Assembly: GCF_030317105.1 (NCBI RefSeq)
Contig: NZ_JASZYG010000004.1
Location: 496,001 to 560,000 of the forward strand
Length of the DNA stretch: 64,000 bases
Direction: 5' to 3'
DNA from: Variovorax brevis
Lineage (GTDB): Bacteria; Pseudomonadota; Gammaproteobacteria; Burkholderiales; Burkholderiaceae_C
This document shows positions 62,746 through 64,000 of this stretch, piece after piece. Position 1 is the first letter of the stretch; each line of letters starts with the position of its first letter. Below the pieces are notes generated by a model that saw only the letters and a list, made by a program, of their open reading frames with translations, was not told the DNA's origin and did not search any database. Made by a program: the position numbers and the translations under genes.

Positions 62746-64000
62746 CTAGCGCAAGCCCAGCCGCGTCAGTTTCTTGATCAACCCCACTCGCGAGATGCCC
62801 AGGCGCCGCGCCGCTTCGGATTGATTGCCGCCCGCGGCCGTCATGGCATCGCGGACCAGGCGCAGTTCCAGTTCGTTGATCGCCGCGTCCAGCGGGCCGA
62901 TGCCTTGGGACGATGCAGCAGGTTCGGGCCGCGCGTCATCGCCCATGTCGCCGCTGGCCAGGCGCAACAGTTGCGCATCGACCTCGCGCTGGTCAGGCAA
63001 GAGCAGCGCACCGGCGGATTCGACGATGGCCTTGAGTTCGCGCACATTGCCGGGCCACTCGCGCGCCGTGAGCCATGCCAGCGCACCGGCTGACAGGCCC
63101 GCGCGCGGTGCGACGCGGTGCAGGAAGCGCGTGGCCAGCACCGGCACGTCGCCGGGGCGCTCAGACAGCGCGGGCGTGCGCAGCACCACGCCCTTGAGGC
63201 GGTAGAACAGGTCTTCGCGAAAAGTGCCCTCGCGCACCATGGCCTCCAGATCGCGGTGCGTGGCGGCCACCACGCGGGCGTCGGCATGCTTTTGCACCCG
63301 CCCGCCCACCGCCACGAAAGAGCCTTCCTGCAGGAAGCGCAACAGCTTGACCTGCATGGGCGGCGGCATCTCGCCCACTTCGTCGAGGAAGAGCGTGCCG
63401 CCGTGTGCCGCTTCCACCAGGCCCGGCTGGTCGCGGTAGGCGCCGGTGAAGCTGCCTTTCATGTGGCCGAAGAGTTCGCTCTCCAGCAATTCGGCCGACA
63501 GCGCGCCGCAGTGGATCGCCACGAAGGGGCCGCTGCTGCGCGCGCTGCAGGCGTGCAAGGCGCGGGCGACCAATTCCTTGCCCGTGCCCGTGGGCCCCAG
63601 CACCAGCACGCTGACCGTGGTCTGCGCCACGCGGCGCACGAGCGCGCGCAACTGCATCGTGGCCGGCGCCTGCCCCACCATGCCGAGGTCGTCCGTGGCC
63701 TGCTCCGCGCGCAGCAGGGCGAGTTCGGCGTCCAGCCGCGCCTTGCGCAGCGCGCGGGCCACGACGATGCGCAGCATGTCGGGGTCGATGGGCTTGGTCA
63801 GGAAGTCCCAGGCACCGAGTTCCGTGGCGCGCAGGGCGAGGTCGTGCTCGCCGTGGCCGGTGAGCACGACCACGGGCACGCGTGCAAATCGCGGGATCAG
63901 CTCCAGGCCGATTTGCGGATCCATGTGCGGGGGCATGGCCAGGTCGAGCAGCACCAGTTCGGGCTTGTGCTTGTCGAAAGCAGCCAGCGCCTGCTCGCCA
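62746..64000 (-). CDS. Sigma-54-dependent response regulator, N-terminus cut by window
   Basis: At least 417 residues, open at the window edge. The receiver is partly present ('LVLLDLAMPP', 'VVVLTGHGEHDLALRATELG', 'FLTKPIDPDML'). The AAA+ domain has 'GPTGTGKELVARALH', the sigma-54 contact as 'GSFTGA' rather than GAFTGA, and 'GGTLFLDEVGEMP'. A Fis helix-turn-helix ends it ('NQSEAARRLGISRVGLIKKL'). Its kinase partner should lie outside the window. It ends 37 bases past the GAF regulator in convergent orientation. Confidence 0.95.
   Translation of the reverse strand, partial: GEQALAAFDKHKPELVLLDLAMPPHMDPQIGLELIPRFARVPVVVLTGHGEHDLALRATELGAWDFLTKPIDPDMLRIVVARALRKARLDAELALLRAEQATDDLGMVGQAPATMQLRALVRRVAQTTVSVLVLGPTGTGKELVARALHACSARSSGPFVAIHCGALSAELLESELFGHMKGSFTGAYRDQPGLVEAAHGGTLFLDEVGEMPPPMQVKLLRFLQEGSFVAVGGRVQKHADARVVAATHRDLEAMVREGTFREDLFYRLKGVVLRTPALSERPGDVPVLATRFLHRVAPRAGLSAGALAWLTAREWPGNVRELKAIVESAGALLLPDQREVDAQLLRLASGDMGDDARPEPAASSQGIGPLDAAINELELRLVRDAMTAAGGNQSEAARRLGISRVGLIKKLTRLGLR

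Overview
The window is a GC-rich bacterial chromosome segment that I would place in the Betaproteobacteria, family Comamonadaceae, probably Variovorax or a close relative. Supporting signs are the tmRNA tag ANDERFALAA, a fused aroA-cmk gene in the order gyrA-serC-pheA-tyrA-aroA/cmk-rpsA-ihfB-lapA-lapB, a Bug-type (TctC) binding protein, TRAP transporters, and a CoxSLM-like molybdenum hydroxylase cluster. The genus is inference.

Layout. 1-3162: the end of a Bug/TctC binding protein, a GntR regulator, an avidin-like small protein and an exported M20 peptidase. 3322-13172: a mobile element of about 9.85 kb inserted in codon 4-9 of xthA. It carries a P4-type integrase, AlpA, primase-helicase, a terminase-small-subunit-like protein, a capsid-like protein and several unknown small genes. 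Its right end carries a more AT-rich minus-strand operon of Mrr-like nuclease, histidine kinase and receiver protein. 13146-26700: restored xthA, a lipoprotein, the glnA-ntrB-ntrC nitrogen control region, and assorted household genes (CinA-like, EI24 membrane protein, sterol desaturase family, polysaccharide deacetylase, beta-propeller, RsuA-type pseudouridine synthase, ggt). 26743-31156: a PKMT-like methyltransferase, tmRNA, a gph/mupP-like phosphatase, ubiG and an OmpA family protein. 31381-43579: the gyrA to lapB aromatic amino acid and translation cluster. 43700-47442: a ComEA-like protein, a TRAP transporter with a sigma-54-like promoter, and crcB. 47509-53671: a six-gene Mrp (mnhAB-C-D-E-F-G) antiporter operon. 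53697-61393: a CODH-like molybdenum hydroxylase cluster (coxS-L-M, MoxR, VWA, coxG, xdhC) with a divergent GAF/Fis regulator. 62746-end: a truncated sigma-54 response regulator.

The most interesting region is the mobile element. It looks like a small phage satellite or reduced prophage: it has replication, one packaging-recognition-like and one capsid-like gene, but no portal, large terminase or tail. It cuts xthA near its 5' end and supplies a new start, so the host enzyme stays intact. Its cargo, a nuclease joined by overlapping genes to a soluble histidine kinase and a receiver with a lysine-rich tail, is my best candidate for an undescribed, probably anti-phage, signalling-nuclease system. 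That function is inferred from gene content and position only.

Other points are a sigma-54 promoter and NtrC site at glnA, a hairpin that separates the Shine-Dalgarno from the start codon of mnhA, a two-copy dispersed intergenic repeat, and an avidin-like protein lacking several biotin-contact residues.
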